Shown here piece by piece: positions 55,893-64,000 of a DNA stretch of 64,000 bases. Numbering within the stretch: position 1 is the first letter of the stretch; every line of letters begins with the position of its first letter. The notes beneath the pieces were generated by a model. It saw nothing but the letters and a program-made list of their open reading frames with translations, made no database searches and had not been told where the DNA came from. A program made the translations under genes and the position numbers. The stretch comes from Streptomyces sp. ML-6 (lineage in GTDB: Bacteria > Actinomycetota > Actinomycetes > Streptomycetales > Streptomycetaceae). The stretch covers positions 4,368,501 to 4,432,500 of the forward strand of contig NZ_JAOTIK010000001.1 in assembly GCF_030116705.1 (NCBI RefSeq). Reading direction: 5' to 3'.

Positions 55893-55928
55893 GCGCGGCC
55901 GGTGGAGCCCCCGCTCCACCGGCCGCGC
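55893..55928 (+). terminator. 15-bp stem-loop after the lipoprotein gene
   Basis: Bases 55893-55907 and 55914-55928 pair perfectly around a six-base loop. It lies just beyond the methyltransferase remnant on the opposite strand, so it could end transcripts from both sides. Confidence 0.7.
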
Positions 55929-55932
55929 CGCG

Positions 55933-56014
55933 TTTCCGACCGGTACGGATCGGGTGCGAACAGGCCGTCCAGCAGGCGCAGCACGTCATCCACCGTGTGT
56001 ATGTCGCGGTCCAC
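55933..56014 (-). pseudogene. N-terminal remnant of a SAM-dependent methyltransferase gene
   Basis: On the minus strand a GTG at 56014 with AAAGGGGG upstream reads VDRDIHTVDDVLRLLDGLFAPDPYRSE, which is the start of a common Streptomyces class I methyltransferase family (continuing normally ...WWDxFYxDRSxxVPFF...). Here the similarity ends after about 27 residues and is followed by hairpin and repeat sequence. I infer that most of the gene was deleted and the start survived, with its ribosome site. Confidence 0.45.
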
Positions 56015-56230
56015 GGGGGACCCCCTTTCAGGTCTTTCCGGCGAACGGCGATCGTAGGTCCGTCCGGCCCCGCCGTCCGCCCGGAACCCCATACCAGCAA
56101 CGGTTCGATGGGTAATCGGACTTGGCCCAGGGACCACCCTGCGCGGGTCCGATTGCGTGGCGGAGTCACCAACGGTGGGGCGGAGCGAGGAGAGTGGGGG
56201 CAGCGGTACGGAAGACGAAGGAGGACCGTG

Positions 56231-56866
56231 GTGGGTGTCGTGGCGAAGCAGCGGAACGGTGCGGTCGGGCAGTCCATGGAGGTTCTGGAGGCGCGGGAGC
56301 GACTTCTGCGGGCGGGGCGGGAGTTGTTCGCCCTGTACGGGTACGCGAACACGAGCGTCGAGGATCTGTGCGTCCGGGCGAAGGTGCCCACGCACGTCTT
56401 CCACCAGGAGTTCCTCTCCCGTGAAGTGCTGCTGATGGCGCTGTACGACGAGGTGGCGACCCACGGCATCCGCGCGGCCGAGAACGCCCTGATGGCGGAG
56501 GGCATGGAGGACTGCACCACGACGGAACGGGTCCGGCTGCTCTTCGAGGCCTACGTCAAGGCGGTCACCGTGGACCCGTGCGCCGCCAGGGTGGCCTTCG
56601 TGGAGGTCCTGGGGGTGAGCCGGGAGGTGGACAAGCACCTGGCGACCTGGCGGTCGATGTGGATCGAGTTCCTCACGTCCGAGGCCGAGCGCGCCGTGCG
56701 CCGGGGCGAGGCGGTGGCGCGGGACCACACGGTCACCGTCACGGTGCTGAACCACTCGGTGGACGAGCTCATGGCCCACCACGGCCGACGGCCCCGGCAG
56801 GTCGACGCCGAGTGGCTGACCGACGAGCTGACCCGTCTCTCGCTGGCCATGATCCTGTCATCCTGA
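56231..56866 (+). CDS. TetR/AcrR family regulator
   Basis: This encodes 211 residues with HTH RERLLRAGRELFALYGYANTSVEDLCVRAKVPTHVFHQEFLSREVLLMALYDEVATHGIRAAE. The recognition helix (THVFHQEF) is unusual for the family, which more often has 'YYYF'. The ligand domain is unassigned. Several GTG codons occur near the start; the GTG at 56231 has AGGAGG six bases upstream and is preferred over 56228 and 56240. The upstream gap holds the methyltransferase remnant, probably its former divergent partner. Confidence 0.8.
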   Translation: MGVVAKQRNGAVGQSMEVLEARERLLRAGRELFALYGYANTSVEDLCVRAKVPTHVFHQEFLSREVLLMALYDEVATHGIRAAENALMAEGMEDCTTTERVRLLFEAYVKAVTVDPCAARVAFVEVLGVSREVDKHLATWRSMWIEFLTSEAERAVRRGEAVARDHTVTVTVLNHSVDELMAHHGRRPRQVDAEWLTDELTRLSLAMILSS

Positions 56867-56994
56867 CCTGCTCCTCTGCTCCTCCCCCCGTGGACCGGGC
56901 GACCCGCCCCGGCCCTCCCGAGGACCGGGCGACCCGCCGCAACCGCCGCGGACCGGACGACGACCCGCAGGGGCGCGAACCGAATAATGGGGGG

Positions 56995-57612
56995 ATGGCG
57001 AAAGGCGCGGATCACACGGAACGACCGGACGACGAGATCACGACCGTCCTGACCGGCGTCGGGCCCCGGCTGCGGGCCCTGCGCCGGGACCGCGGCACGA
57101 CCCTGGCCCAGCTCAGCGAGGCGACCGGGATCTCCCTCAGCACCCTCTCCCGCCTGGAGTCCGGTGGCCGCAAGCCCACGCTCGAACTGCTCCTGCCCCT
57201 GGCCAAGGCGTACGGGGTGCAGCTGGACGAACTCGTCGGCGCCCCGACCACCGGCGACCCGCGCGTCCACTTCCGCCCCTTCGTCCGTGACGGCATGACG
57301 TTCGTACCGCTCACCCGGCACCTCGGCGGGCTGCACGCGTACAAGCAGATCCTGCCCGGCGGACGGGGGTCGACGGGGCCGCTGGAGCAGCGGGTGCACG
57401 AGGGGTACGAGTGGCTGTACGTGCTGGCGGGGCGGTTGCGGCTGGTGCTGGGGGAGCACGACATGGTGCTCACGGCGGGCGAGGCCGCCGAGTTCGACAC
57501 GCGCACCCCGCACGCGTGGGCCAGTGCCGGGCCGGAGCCGGTGGAGTTCCTCAGCCTGTTCGGACAGCAGGGGGAGCGGATGCACGTGAGGGCCCGGCCC
57601 GCCCAGCGGTGA
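56995..57612 (+). CDS. XRE-family regulator with cupin domain
   Basis: This encodes 205 residues. An N-terminal HTH (GPRLRALRRDRGTTLAQLSEATGISLSTLSRLESGGRKPTLELLLPLAKAYGVQLDELV, about 20-78) is followed by a cupin domain (RVHFRPFVRDGMTFVPLTRHLGGLHAYKQILPGG... EGYEWLYVLAGRLRLVLGEHDMVLTAGEAAEFDTRTPHAWASAGPEPVEFLSLFG) that may bind a small ligand. The ATG is at 56995 (GGGG just before it). This group often controls efflux or amino-acid metabolism; no target is evident. The adjacent SGNH gene is convergent. Confidence 0.88.
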   Translation: MAKGADHTERPDDEITTVLTGVGPRLRALRRDRGTTLAQLSEATGISLSTLSRLESGGRKPTLELLLPLAKAYGVQLDELVGAPTTGDPRVHFRPFVRDGMTFVPLTRHLGGLHAYKQILPGGRGSTGPLEQRVHEGYEWLYVLAGRLRLVLGEHDMVLTAGEAAEFDTRTPHAWASAGPEPVEFLSLFGQQGERMHVRARPAQR

Positions 57613-57651
57613 GCCGCGTCGGGCGCGTACCCGAAACGGGGCGGGAACGGC

Positions 57652-58338
57652 TCACGGGCGGGCCGTGTACGGGCCGCCCACCCCCCACGCCTGGTGCATC
57701 GCGTCGGCGAACGCGCCCGCCAGCAGGTGTTCGCCGGTGGGGCCGGGGTGCGTCCCGTCGTACGTGTCCCGGTGGATGTCGTACCCCGGCGGGCGGGACG
57801 CCAGCAGGATCGGGGACATCGGCTCGTCGAGGTCGGCGACGACCTTCGCCAGCAGTTCGTTGAAGCGCTCGCACTCGGCGGCGAACGGGGCGTCCGACTC
57901 CGCCCGGACGTTCGGTATCACGGGCATGAACACCATCCTGACGTGCGGGTTCGCGGTCCGGGCCGCCGCGACGAACGCCCTGGCGTTCAGCGCGGTCTGC
58001 CCGCTGTCGGTGTAGAACCCGAGGTCTATCAGGCCGAGCGAGACGAGCAGCACGTCGGTGCGGTGCTCGGCCACCGTGCCGGCTATCACCGGGGCCATGT
58101 GCAGCCAGCCCTCGCCCCAGCCGGCCAGGTGGGCGCGGGCCGCGGCGGGGAAGTCCGGCGCGCCGTACTCGTGACAGACCGGGGCGTCCGCCGCCGTGTC
58201 GTACAACGCGCTGCGCGGTCCGACGATCGCGAACGGCGTGCCGAGCGTGGCGGTGAGGTGCTGCCACATCCGGTAGCGCCAGGTGAAGTCGCCGGCGCAG
58301 CCGATGGTCATGGAATCGCCGACAAACGTGAACCGCAT
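57652..58338 (-). CDS. SGNH/GDSL hydrolase
   Basis: This encodes 228 residues without a signal peptide. The SGNH blocks are FVGDSMTIGCAGDFTW (block I, with the serine), GLIDLGFYTD (block III-like with a replaced Asn), and DGTHPGPTGEHLLA (block V, catalytic Asp and His). The block II glycine is less clear. It resembles extracellular-type esterases of Streptomyces, but appears cytoplasmic. It starts at the ATG at 58338, divergent from the next gene by about 60 bp, and may share a control region with it. Confidence 0.8.
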   Translation of the reverse strand: MRFTFVGDSMTIGCAGDFTWRYRMWQHLTATLGTPFAIVGPRSALYDTAADAPVCHEYGAPDFPAAARAHLAGWGEGWLHMAPVIAGTVAEHRTDVLLVSLGLIDLGFYTDSGQTALNARAFVAAARTANPHVRMVFMPVIPNVRAESDAPFAAECERFNELLAKVVADLDEPMSPILLASRPPGYDIHRDTYDGTHPGPTGEHLLAGAFADAMHQAWGVGGPYTARP

Positions 58339-58396
58339 GGCGTCATCATCGCGGATCACCGCTCCGGCCTGCGACGTGACGATGGACACTTGGGCC

Positions 58397-59377
58397 ATGC
58401 GTTCGTACCTGACTGTGTCCGTGGCCGCCGCGCTGTTCCTCCTCGCCGGGCCGGCCCCGGCCGTGGCCGACGACGGGGCCGACCGGAGCTTCACGATCGA
58501 GGACCCCCGGATCACCGAGTCCAGCGGCCTCGCCGCCAGCCGCGCCCACCCCGGCATCTACTGGACGCACAACGACAGCGACGACGGGCCGTACGTCTAC
58601 GCCGTCGACTCCCGCACCGGGAGGACCGTCGCGACGATCACCCTGCGCGGGGTGGGGCAACCGCGCGACGTGGAGGCCATCTCGCTCGGCCCCGACGGCA
58701 ACCTGTACGTCGGTGACATCGGCGACAACCTGAACGGCAGCTGGGACCACGTCTGGATCTACCGCTTCCCGGAGCCGAAGGAGCTGAAGGACACGACGGT
58801 CCGGGCCACCCAGTTCGACGTGAAGTACGCCGACGGCCCGCGCAACGCGGAGGCGCTGATGGTCCACCCGAAGACGGGGCGGGTCTACATCGCGTCGAAG
58901 AACGAGGAGGGCGGCGGGCTGTACGAGGGCCCGGAGAAGCTGACCACCGGCGGCGCCAACGTGTTCAAGCGGGTGGGGGAGGTGCCGTGGGTGACGGACG
59001 GGGCGTTCTCGCCGGACGGCGAGGAGCTGCTGCTGCGCTCCTACTTCAGTGCCCGCGCCTACGCCTTCGAGAACGGCAGGCTCGGCGCCGACCGCGCCGT
59101 ACGGGCCCCGATCCAGCGGCAGGCCGAGTCGGTGACGTACACGGCGGACGGGTCGGCGCTGATGTTCGGCTCGGAGGGGGAGCAGAGCGACGTGGAGCGG
59201 GTGGAGGTGACCGGTCGGCCCGGTGAGGACGGGAAGTCGCCGTCCGGGGACGGCACCTCGTCCGGCTCGTCCGACGGGGGCACGGACGGCGCGAAGAGCA
59301 TCGGCCTGACCGGCACGCTGGTGCTCGTGGGGGTGGGCTTCCTGGTGTTCCTGGGGCTGCGGCGGAAGAAGGGCTGA
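58397..59377 (+). CDS. Secreted beta-propeller-like protein with C-terminal membrane anchor
   Basis: This encodes 326 residues with a signal peptide (MRSYLTVSVAAALFLLAGPAPAVA), a domain of about 230 residues with propeller-like blades (ESSGLAASRAHPGIYWTHNDSDDGPYVYAVDSRTGRTVATITLRGVGQPRDVEAISLGPDGNLYVGDIGDNLNGSWDHVWIYRFPEP... AEALMVHPKTGRVYIASK), a Ser/Gly/Asp linker and a C-terminal hydrophobic helix followed by RRKKG, as in cell-surface anchored proteins. It may be a phytase-like or esterase-like propeller; the ligand is unknown. ATG at 58397 has only a weak ribosome site. Confidence 0.75.
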   Translation: MRSYLTVSVAAALFLLAGPAPAVADDGADRSFTIEDPRITESSGLAASRAHPGIYWTHNDSDDGPYVYAVDSRTGRTVATITLRGVGQPRDVEAISLGPDGNLYVGDIGDNLNGSWDHVWIYRFPEPKELKDTTVRATQFDVKYADGPRNAEALMVHPKTGRVYIASKNEEGGGLYEGPEKLTTGGANVFKRVGEVPWVTDGAFSPDGEELLLRSYFSARAYAFENGRLGADRAVRAPIQRQAESVTYTADGSALMFGSEGEQSDVERVEVTGRPGEDGKSPSGDGTSSGSSDGGTDGAKSIGLTGTLVLVGVGFLVFLGLRRKKG

Positions 59378-59466
59378 CCCGGCGGGGGTGCAGAAGGAGG
59401 ACCCTCGGGGGCGCGGGAGGGCTGATCGTCCGGGGCCGCCCGTGCACTCCCCGGCGCGGCGCTCGT

Positions 59467-60249
59467 TCACTCCCCGGCGCGCTGCTCGACGAGCACCTCG
59501 AAGCCGTCGATCAGCCGTTGCAGGCCGAACGCGAAGTGGTCGACGTCGTAGCTGAAGGCGTCCTCGTCGAGCGCCGCCATCAGCGGGTAGTCGCCGCTCG
59601 CCATGGCCCGTTCCAGGTAGGGGGTCTGGTTCTCCCAGAAGGCGTCGTCGCTCAGTCCGGTCTGCCGCGCGGCCTCGACGGCCTGGAGCCGGGTGCGGGC
59701 GATGCCCTCCACGAAGCTGTTGACCGTGATGATCGTCGAGATCAGCTCCCGGTCGGGCAGCCCCATGTTCCCGAGGCCGGTGAGGGCCAGTTCGAGGCCC
59801 CGCAGGGCGCTGGGGCCCAGGACCGTGCGCGCCTGGTTGACCTTGAGGAGCCAGGGGTGGCGGTTGAGCTGCTCCAGGTAGGCGCGGGCCATGGTGGCGA
59901 GGGCGACGCGCCAGTCCGCCGGTACGTCGGCCGGGGCGGCGTCCAGGGACTCGCCCTGTACGTGGTCGAGCATCAGGTCGAGCAGCTCGGCCTTGCCGGG
60001 GACGTAGCGGTAGAGCGACATCGTGCCGGTGCCCAGGTCGGCGGAGAGCCGGCGCATCGAGAGGGCGGCCAAGCCCTCCGCATCGGCGATCGCCACGGCG
60101 GCGGTGACGATCCGGCCGAGGGTGAGAGCCGGTTTGGGGCCGCGGCTGGGCCGGTCGCCGGTGTCCCAGAGGAGTTCCAGACTGCGCGCGATGTCGCCGC
60201 TGCCGCTCGTCGTTCCGTCCGCCCCACCCGCTGAAACGCTTTTCGTCAT
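59467..60249 (-). CDS. TetR/AcrR family regulator of the adjacent ABC exporter
   Basis: This encodes 260 residues with a Gly/Ser lead and the TetR_N domain PALTLGRIVTAAVAIADAEGLAALSMRRLSADLGTGTMSLYRYVPGKAELLDLMLDHV, then a TetR_C Tet-repressor-type C-terminal domain (ADWRVALATMARAYLEQLNRHPWLLKVN). It is divergent from the DrrAB-like exporter; the intervening 92 bp contain two matching dyads. It is likely an autoregulating repressor of the exporter. Confidence 0.9.
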   Translation of the reverse strand: MTKSVSAGGADGTTSGSGDIARSLELLWDTGDRPSRGPKPALTLGRIVTAAVAIADAEGLAALSMRRLSADLGTGTMSLYRYVPGKAELLDLMLDHVQGESLDAAPADVPADWRVALATMARAYLEQLNRHPWLLKVNQARTVLGPSALRGLELALTGLGNMGLPDRELISTIITVNSFVEGIARTRLQAVEAARQTGLSDDAFWENQTPYLERAMASGDYPLMAALDEDAFSYDVDHFAFGLQRLIDGFEVLVEQRAGE

Positions 60250-60279
60250 GGGTTCAGCGTAAGACTCCGGCCAAAAAAT

Positions 60280-60315
60280 GAGTACGCTGTACTCTAATTA
60301 GGGTACGGTGTACCC
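60280..60315. promoter_or_regulatory. Twin operators of the TetR/exporter pair
   Basis: GAGTACGCTGTACTC (60280-60294) and GGGTACGGTGTACCC (60301-60315) are two perfect dyads (6-bp arms, 3-bp spacers) with centres 21 bp apart, on the same face of the helix. They lie in the divergent promoter region between the TetR and exporter starts. Confidence 0.85.
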
Positions 60316-60341
60316 AATTCATTGACGGAGGGGGTTCCGGC

Positions 60342-61364
60342 ATGGCCGTGAGCGAATGTGCCGTACGTGCCGAAGGACTGGTGAAGCGGTACGGGGGAGG
60401 GCGCCGGGGGAAGCGGGGCGCCGAGGAGAAGCGGGCGCTCGACGGGTTCGACCTGGCTGTCCGGCCCGGTACCGTCCACGGGCTGTTGGGGCCCAACGGG
60501 GCCGGCAAGACCACCGCCGTGCGCGCCCTGTCGACGCTGCTGCGGTTCGACGGGGGGCGGGCCGAGGTCGCCGGGGTGGACGTGGCGCGCGACCCCCGGC
60601 TCGTACGCGCGAGGATCGGGCTCACCGGGCAGTACGCCGCGGTCGACGAGGTCCTGACCGGGCGGCAGAACCTGGAGATGTTCGGGCGGCTCTTCCGCCT
60701 GGGCGGCGCGCGGGCCCGGTTGCGGGCCGCGGAGCTGCTGGAACGGTTCGATCTGTGCGACGCCGCCGACCAGGGCGTCAAGGAGTACAGCGGCGGCATG
60801 CGGCGCCGCCTCGACCTCGCGGCCTCGGTGATCCTCGCGCCCCGGGTGCTGTTCCTGGACGAGCCGACGACGGGACTCGACCCGCGGAGCCGGGGCGAGG
60901 TCTGGGACAGCGTACGGGCGTTGGTCGCGGGCGGCACGACGGTGCTGCTCACCACCCAGTACCTGGAGGAGGCCGACCGGCTCGCCTCGCGCATCACCGT
61001 CATCGACCGGGGCCGGGCCATCGCCGATGACACCCCGGACGGGTTGAAGAACCGGGTGGGCGGCGACCGGATCGAGGTCGTCGCGGCCGAGTCCGCCGAC
61101 CTGCCGGCGGTCGCGAAGGCCGTGGAGCGCGTCGCCGGGACCGGCCCCGTGGTCCGGGACGAGGAGGCCCGCCGCGTCCACGCCCAGGTCACCGCCGACC
61201 GGGTCGCCGCGCTCACCGAGGTCGCGCGCACCCTCCAGGACGAGGGCGTCGGGATCGAGGACATCGGGCTGCGCCGACCGAGCCTCGACGACGTGTTCCT
61301 GAACCTGACCGGACACCGCACGAAGACGCCCGAAGAGTTCGAGAAGAAGGAGGCGGCGGCATGA
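60342..61364 (+). CDS. DrrA-like ABC exporter ATPase
   Basis: This 340-residue ATPase has Walker [10 protein letters not shown] (residues about 50-58), signature [12 protein letters not shown], Walker [14 protein letters not shown] and an extended C-terminal domain ([36 protein letters not shown]) as in daunorubicin-resistance-type ATPases. It partners the permease encoded next, with a four-base ATGA overlap. Substrates of such exporters are hydrophobic drugs or lipids; the specific one is unknown. Confidence 0.92.
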   Translation: MAVSECAVRAEGLVKRYGGGRRGKRGAEEKRALDGFDLAVRPGTVHGLLGPNGAGKTTAVRALSTLLRFDGGRAEVAGVDVARDPRLVRARIGLTGQYAAVDEVLTGRQNLEMFGRLFRLGGARARLRAAELLERFDLCDAADQGVKEYSGGMRRRLDLAASVILAPRVLFLDEPTTGLDPRSRGEVWDSVRALVAGGTTVLLTTQYLEEADRLASRITVIDRGRAIADDTPDGLKNRVGGDRIEVVAAESADLPAVAKAVERVAGTGPVVRDEEARRVHAQVTADRVAALTEVARTLQDEGVGIEDIGLRRPSLDDVFLNLTGHRTKTPEEFEKKEAAA

Positions 61365-62212
61365 CGACCGCCCTCGCACCGCACCCGGCCGGACCCGCCC
61401 CGCACATGACCGGCCCCGAACGCGGCCGGCTCGGCTGGGCGCTCGCCGACAGCTGGAACGTCACCCGGCGCAGCCTCACCCACTACCAGCGCCAACCGAC
61501 CGCCATCGTCTGGCAGTTGGGATTCCCGATCCTCTCCGTGCTGCTGTACGGGTACGTCTTCGGCAGCGCCATGAAGGTGCCCGGAGGCGGCGACTACCGG
61601 GAGTTCCTGATGCCGGGCATGTTCGCCACGACCATGGCGATGGGGTTCATGAACACCGCGATGGCCGTGGCCACCGACATCGGCAAGGGCGTCGTCGACC
61701 GGTTCCGCTCCATGCCGATGGCGCCGTCCGCGGTCTCCGCCGGACGCGGCCTCGCCGACCTGGTGGTCGCCGCCGCCGAACTGGTGATCCTCGCGGTGAC
61801 GGCCCTCGCGATCGGCTGGCGCGCGGACGGCGGACCGGCCGCCGCCGTCGGTGCGTTCGGACTGTTGCTGCTGCTCCGGTTCAGCCTGATCTGGGTCGGC
61901 GTCTGGCTGGGGCTCCTGCTCCCGGACCCGGAGGCGGCGGGCGGCCTGTACGCCGTCGCCTTCCCGGTCACGATGATCTCCAGCGCCCTGGTCGCCCCCT
62001 CCCTGATGCCGGGCTGGCTGGGCACCCTCGCCGCCTGGAACCCGATCTCGTCGACGGTCACGGCGGCCCGTGAACTCTTCGGCAACCCGGTGGCGGGCGG
62101 CGGGACCTGGGTGGAGGAACACGCCCTGCTGATGGCGGTGGTGTGGCCGCTGGTGCTGACCGCGGTGTTCCTGCCGCTGGCGGTGCGGCGGTTCCAACGA
62201 CTGAGCCGCTGA
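61361..62212 (+). CDS. DrrB-like ABC exporter permease
   Basis: This 283-residue ABC-2 type permease has six predicted helices. Characteristic segments are [96 protein letters not shown] and [15 protein letters not shown]. It forms the membrane channel with the ATPase and overlaps it by four bases, so the pair is coupled and under the TetR operators. Confidence 0.92.
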   Translation: MTTALAPHPAGPAPHMTGPERGRLGWALADSWNVTRRSLTHYQRQPTAIVWQLGFPILSVLLYGYVFGSAMKVPGGGDYREFLMPGMFATTMAMGFMNTAMAVATDIGKGVVDRFRSMPMAPSAVSAGRGLADLVVAAAELVILAVTALAIGWRADGGPAAAVGAFGLLLLLRFSLIWVGVWLGLLLPDPEAAGGLYAVAFPVTMISSALVAPSLMPGWLGTLAAWNPISSTVTAARELFGNPVAGGGTWVEEHALLMAVVWPLVLTAVFLPLAVRRFQRLSR

Positions 62213-62317
62213 GCTGAAGAGTTGCCGAGTTGCCGGGCCGTCGTTGTCAGTGGCCCGTGCGAGCATGCGCTCCGTAAGGAAGCACGGGGGCACAGGAACA
62301 GCGCTTACGGAGGATCC

Positions 62318-62725
62318 ATGGGCACGTGGGACACCGGCCACTTCGACAACGACACCGCGGCGGACTTCTCCGGGACGGTCGACGACACGCCGGAGAACGA
62401 ACGGGAAGCGGTGATCCGCGAGGCCCTGGAGGCGGTGATCGCCCCCTCGGACTACCTGGACAGTGACGACGGGGCGGTCGCGGTCGCGGCGGCGGCGCTG
62501 GTCGCCGCCCAGTGCCCGGGAGGCGAACCGGTGACCACCGCGTACGGCCCCGACAAGCCGCTGCCGACCCTGTCGACGGACCTGCGTCCCCTCGCGGTGA
62601 AGGCCCTCGACGCGGTGCTGGGCGAGGACTCGGAGCTGCGCGAGCTGTGGGACGAGGGGGGCGACGAGGAATGGGCCGCGGGCATCGCCCGGCTCCGGGA
62701 GGTGCTGGTGGCGGCCTCCGGCTGA
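62318..62725 (+). CDS. DUF4259 protein
   Basis: This encodes 135 acidic residues: MGTWDTGHFDNDTAADFSGTVDDTPENEREAVIREALEAVIAPSDYLDSDDGAVAVAAAALVAAQCPGGEPVTTAYGPDKPLPTLSTDLRPLAVKALDAVLGEDSELRELWDEGGDEEWAAGIARLREVL. The MGTWGxGxFDNDxAADF start is diagnostic of DUF4259. The function is unknown. GGAGG precedes the ATG. Confidence 0.9.
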   Translation: MGTWDTGHFDNDTAADFSGTVDDTPENEREAVIREALEAVIAPSDYLDSDDGAVAVAAAALVAAQCPGGEPVTTAYGPDKPLPTLSTDLRPLAVKALDAVLGEDSELRELWDEGGDEEWAAGIARLREVLVAASG

Positions 62726-62765
62726 TCAGGCGCCGGGCCGATCGGTCGCGGGGGCGGCCGGTCGA

Positions 62766-63377
62766 TCAGACGCGGGGGCGGCCGGCCCGGACGAGCTCGT
62801 CGACGTCGAGGGTCACCGGGGCGCCGATCGACTCGGGCAGCGTGACCGTCTGCCCGGGGGCGTACACCTGGTGGCTGTCGTAACCGCCGCCGACGGGCTC
62901 CGTCAGGACGTGCACCCGGCCGTGCCGGCGGTCGACGATCACGTACACCGGGATCTTGGCCTCGGCGTATGCGACGACCTTGTTGCGCAGGTCGTTGTTG
63001 TAGTTGCTGGAGGTGACCTCCAGCACGAGGCGGAAGACGGCGGGGTCGTAGCAGTTGTTCTCGATCAGGTGCTCGTCGAGATCGGCGTCGACGATCGCCA
63101 GGTCGGGAATGGCGTAGTCCTCGGGGCCGCCGGGGAGCCACAGGCCGATTCCCTGAATGACCTCCGTCTCGCCGTCGTCCAGACCGGCTGCGATGAAGGG
63201 GCGCATGATCTTGGTCAACGCTCGGCCGTGCGGTCCGTCCGGGGGTGGGGCCACGGTGATGACGCCTCCGATGATCTCGACGTGGTAACCCGGGTGCTGC
63301 TCCATGAGCTTGTTGGCCGTTTCGAGCAGCGATTCCGGGTCACCGTCACAGGGGTGCTCGACTGCTGCTGCAGACAT
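62766..63377 (-). CDS. Uma2 family endonuclease
   Basis: This encodes 203 residues of the Uma2 (DUF820) PD-(D/E)XK group: GVITVAPPPDGPHGRALTKIMRPFI, DYAIPDLAIVDADLDEH (PD), VFRLVLEVTSSNYNNDLRNKVVAYAEAKIPVYVIVDRRHGRVHVLTEP (E, K). All active-site residues are present. Uma2 proteins occur in many copies in Streptomyces and their role is unclear; links to repair or mobile DNA are proposed. Start at the ATG at 63377 with GGAGG upstream. Confidence 0.9.
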   Translation of the reverse strand: MSAAAVEHPCDGDPESLLETANKLMEQHPGYHVEIIGGVITVAPPPDGPHGRALTKIMRPFIAAGLDDGETEVIQGIGLWLPGGPEDYAIPDLAIVDADLDEHLIENNCYDPAVFRLVLEVTSSNYNNDLRNKVVAYAEAKIPVYVIVDRRHGRVHVLTEPVGGGYDSHQVYAPGQTVTLPESIGAPVTLDVDELVRAGRPRV

Positions 63378-63474
63378 TGCGGGCCTCCTGAAGGGGTGAT
63401 GTCGAGGTCATCATCGTAGGACGGTCCGCGGTGAATCGCCCGAAAGGCGTTCCGCCACCCGACCGGATGAACGA

Positions 63475-63506
63475 GAAGTGCCCCGCGCTGACGCGCGGGG
63501 CACTTC
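63475..63506. terminator. 14-bp perfect stem-loop after serC
   Basis: GAAGTGCCCCGCGC (63475-63488) pairs with GCGCGGGGCACTTC (63493-63506) around TGAC, 48 bp past the serC stop. A strong intrinsic terminator. Confidence 0.85.
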
Positions 63507-63553
63507 CTCGTACGGGGTGTTGCGTACGGATCCTGCGTACGGGTACTACGCCG

Positions 63554-64000
<447 letters not shown>

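Overview
The window is about 72% GC with extreme third-position GC bias, many GTG and some TTG starts, and a gene set typical of the chromosome core of a Streptomyces or a close relative: an XPB-type helicase pair, HelD, futalosine-pathway menaquinone genes, DUF3027 and DUF2530 proteins, a sacsin-like ATPase, a CsoR-type copper site and a DmdR-type iron box. I found no tRNA, rRNA, CRISPR array, insertion sequence, prophage or biosynthetic megacluster. I cannot name the species.

Layout. 1-5 kb: the end of pxpC, a duplicated DUF6461-like gene, and a copper pair (copA with a CsoR-type operator, and cutC). 5-14 kb: a HelD-type helicase, a 100-bp inverted-repeat element with a small conserved gene, the XPB helicase with its usual partner, and a HAAS-like membrane protein. 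14-18 kb: a four-gene iron-siderophore ABC importer read leftward from an iron box. 18-21 kb: HAD hydrolase, secreted I36 inhibitor, alpha/beta hydrolase. 21-26 kb: a polymorphic-toxin locus (DUF6507 protein, nuclease toxin with a 5' frameshift, immunity protein, DUF6177 protein) next to regulator debris. 26-32 kb: cold-shock protein, mqnD-mqnB with a DUF2771 lipoprotein and MFS gene upstream, and DUF3027. 32-38 kb: a repeat array, a 1,090-residue sacsin-like GHKL protein, and two tandem secreted paralogues sharing a nearly identical 3' third. 38-46 kb: CtpE-like P-type ATPase, DUF2530, NCS2 purine permease, RHH regulator, MarR with MFS exporter, ThpR and a 29-residue membrane peptide. 46-54 kb: aldo/keto reductase, secreted hydrolase, prolyl aminopeptidase, cupin-zinc-ribbon protein, DUF5959, a receptor-like Ser/Thr kinase with an extracellular amino-acid-binding domain, an Imm1-like protein and an isochorismatase-family enzyme. 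54-64 kb: TetR regulators, a lipoprotein, a methyltransferase remnant, XRE-cupin regulator, SGNH hydrolase, a TetR gene divergent from a DrrAB-like exporter with two operators between them, DUF4259, Uma2 nuclease, and the 3' part of serC.

How the genes work together: copA and cutC both concern copper but carry different candidate operators. The fec-type operon is coupled by ATGA overlaps and probably repressed by iron. The toxin locus is one leftward operon whose low-GC 3' part (toxin tip plus immunity) looks like an exchanged cartridge. The most unusual single protein is the kinase at 50.8-53.0 kb, which joins in one chain what mycobacteria divide between a GlnH-like lipoprotein, a membrane partner and PknG.
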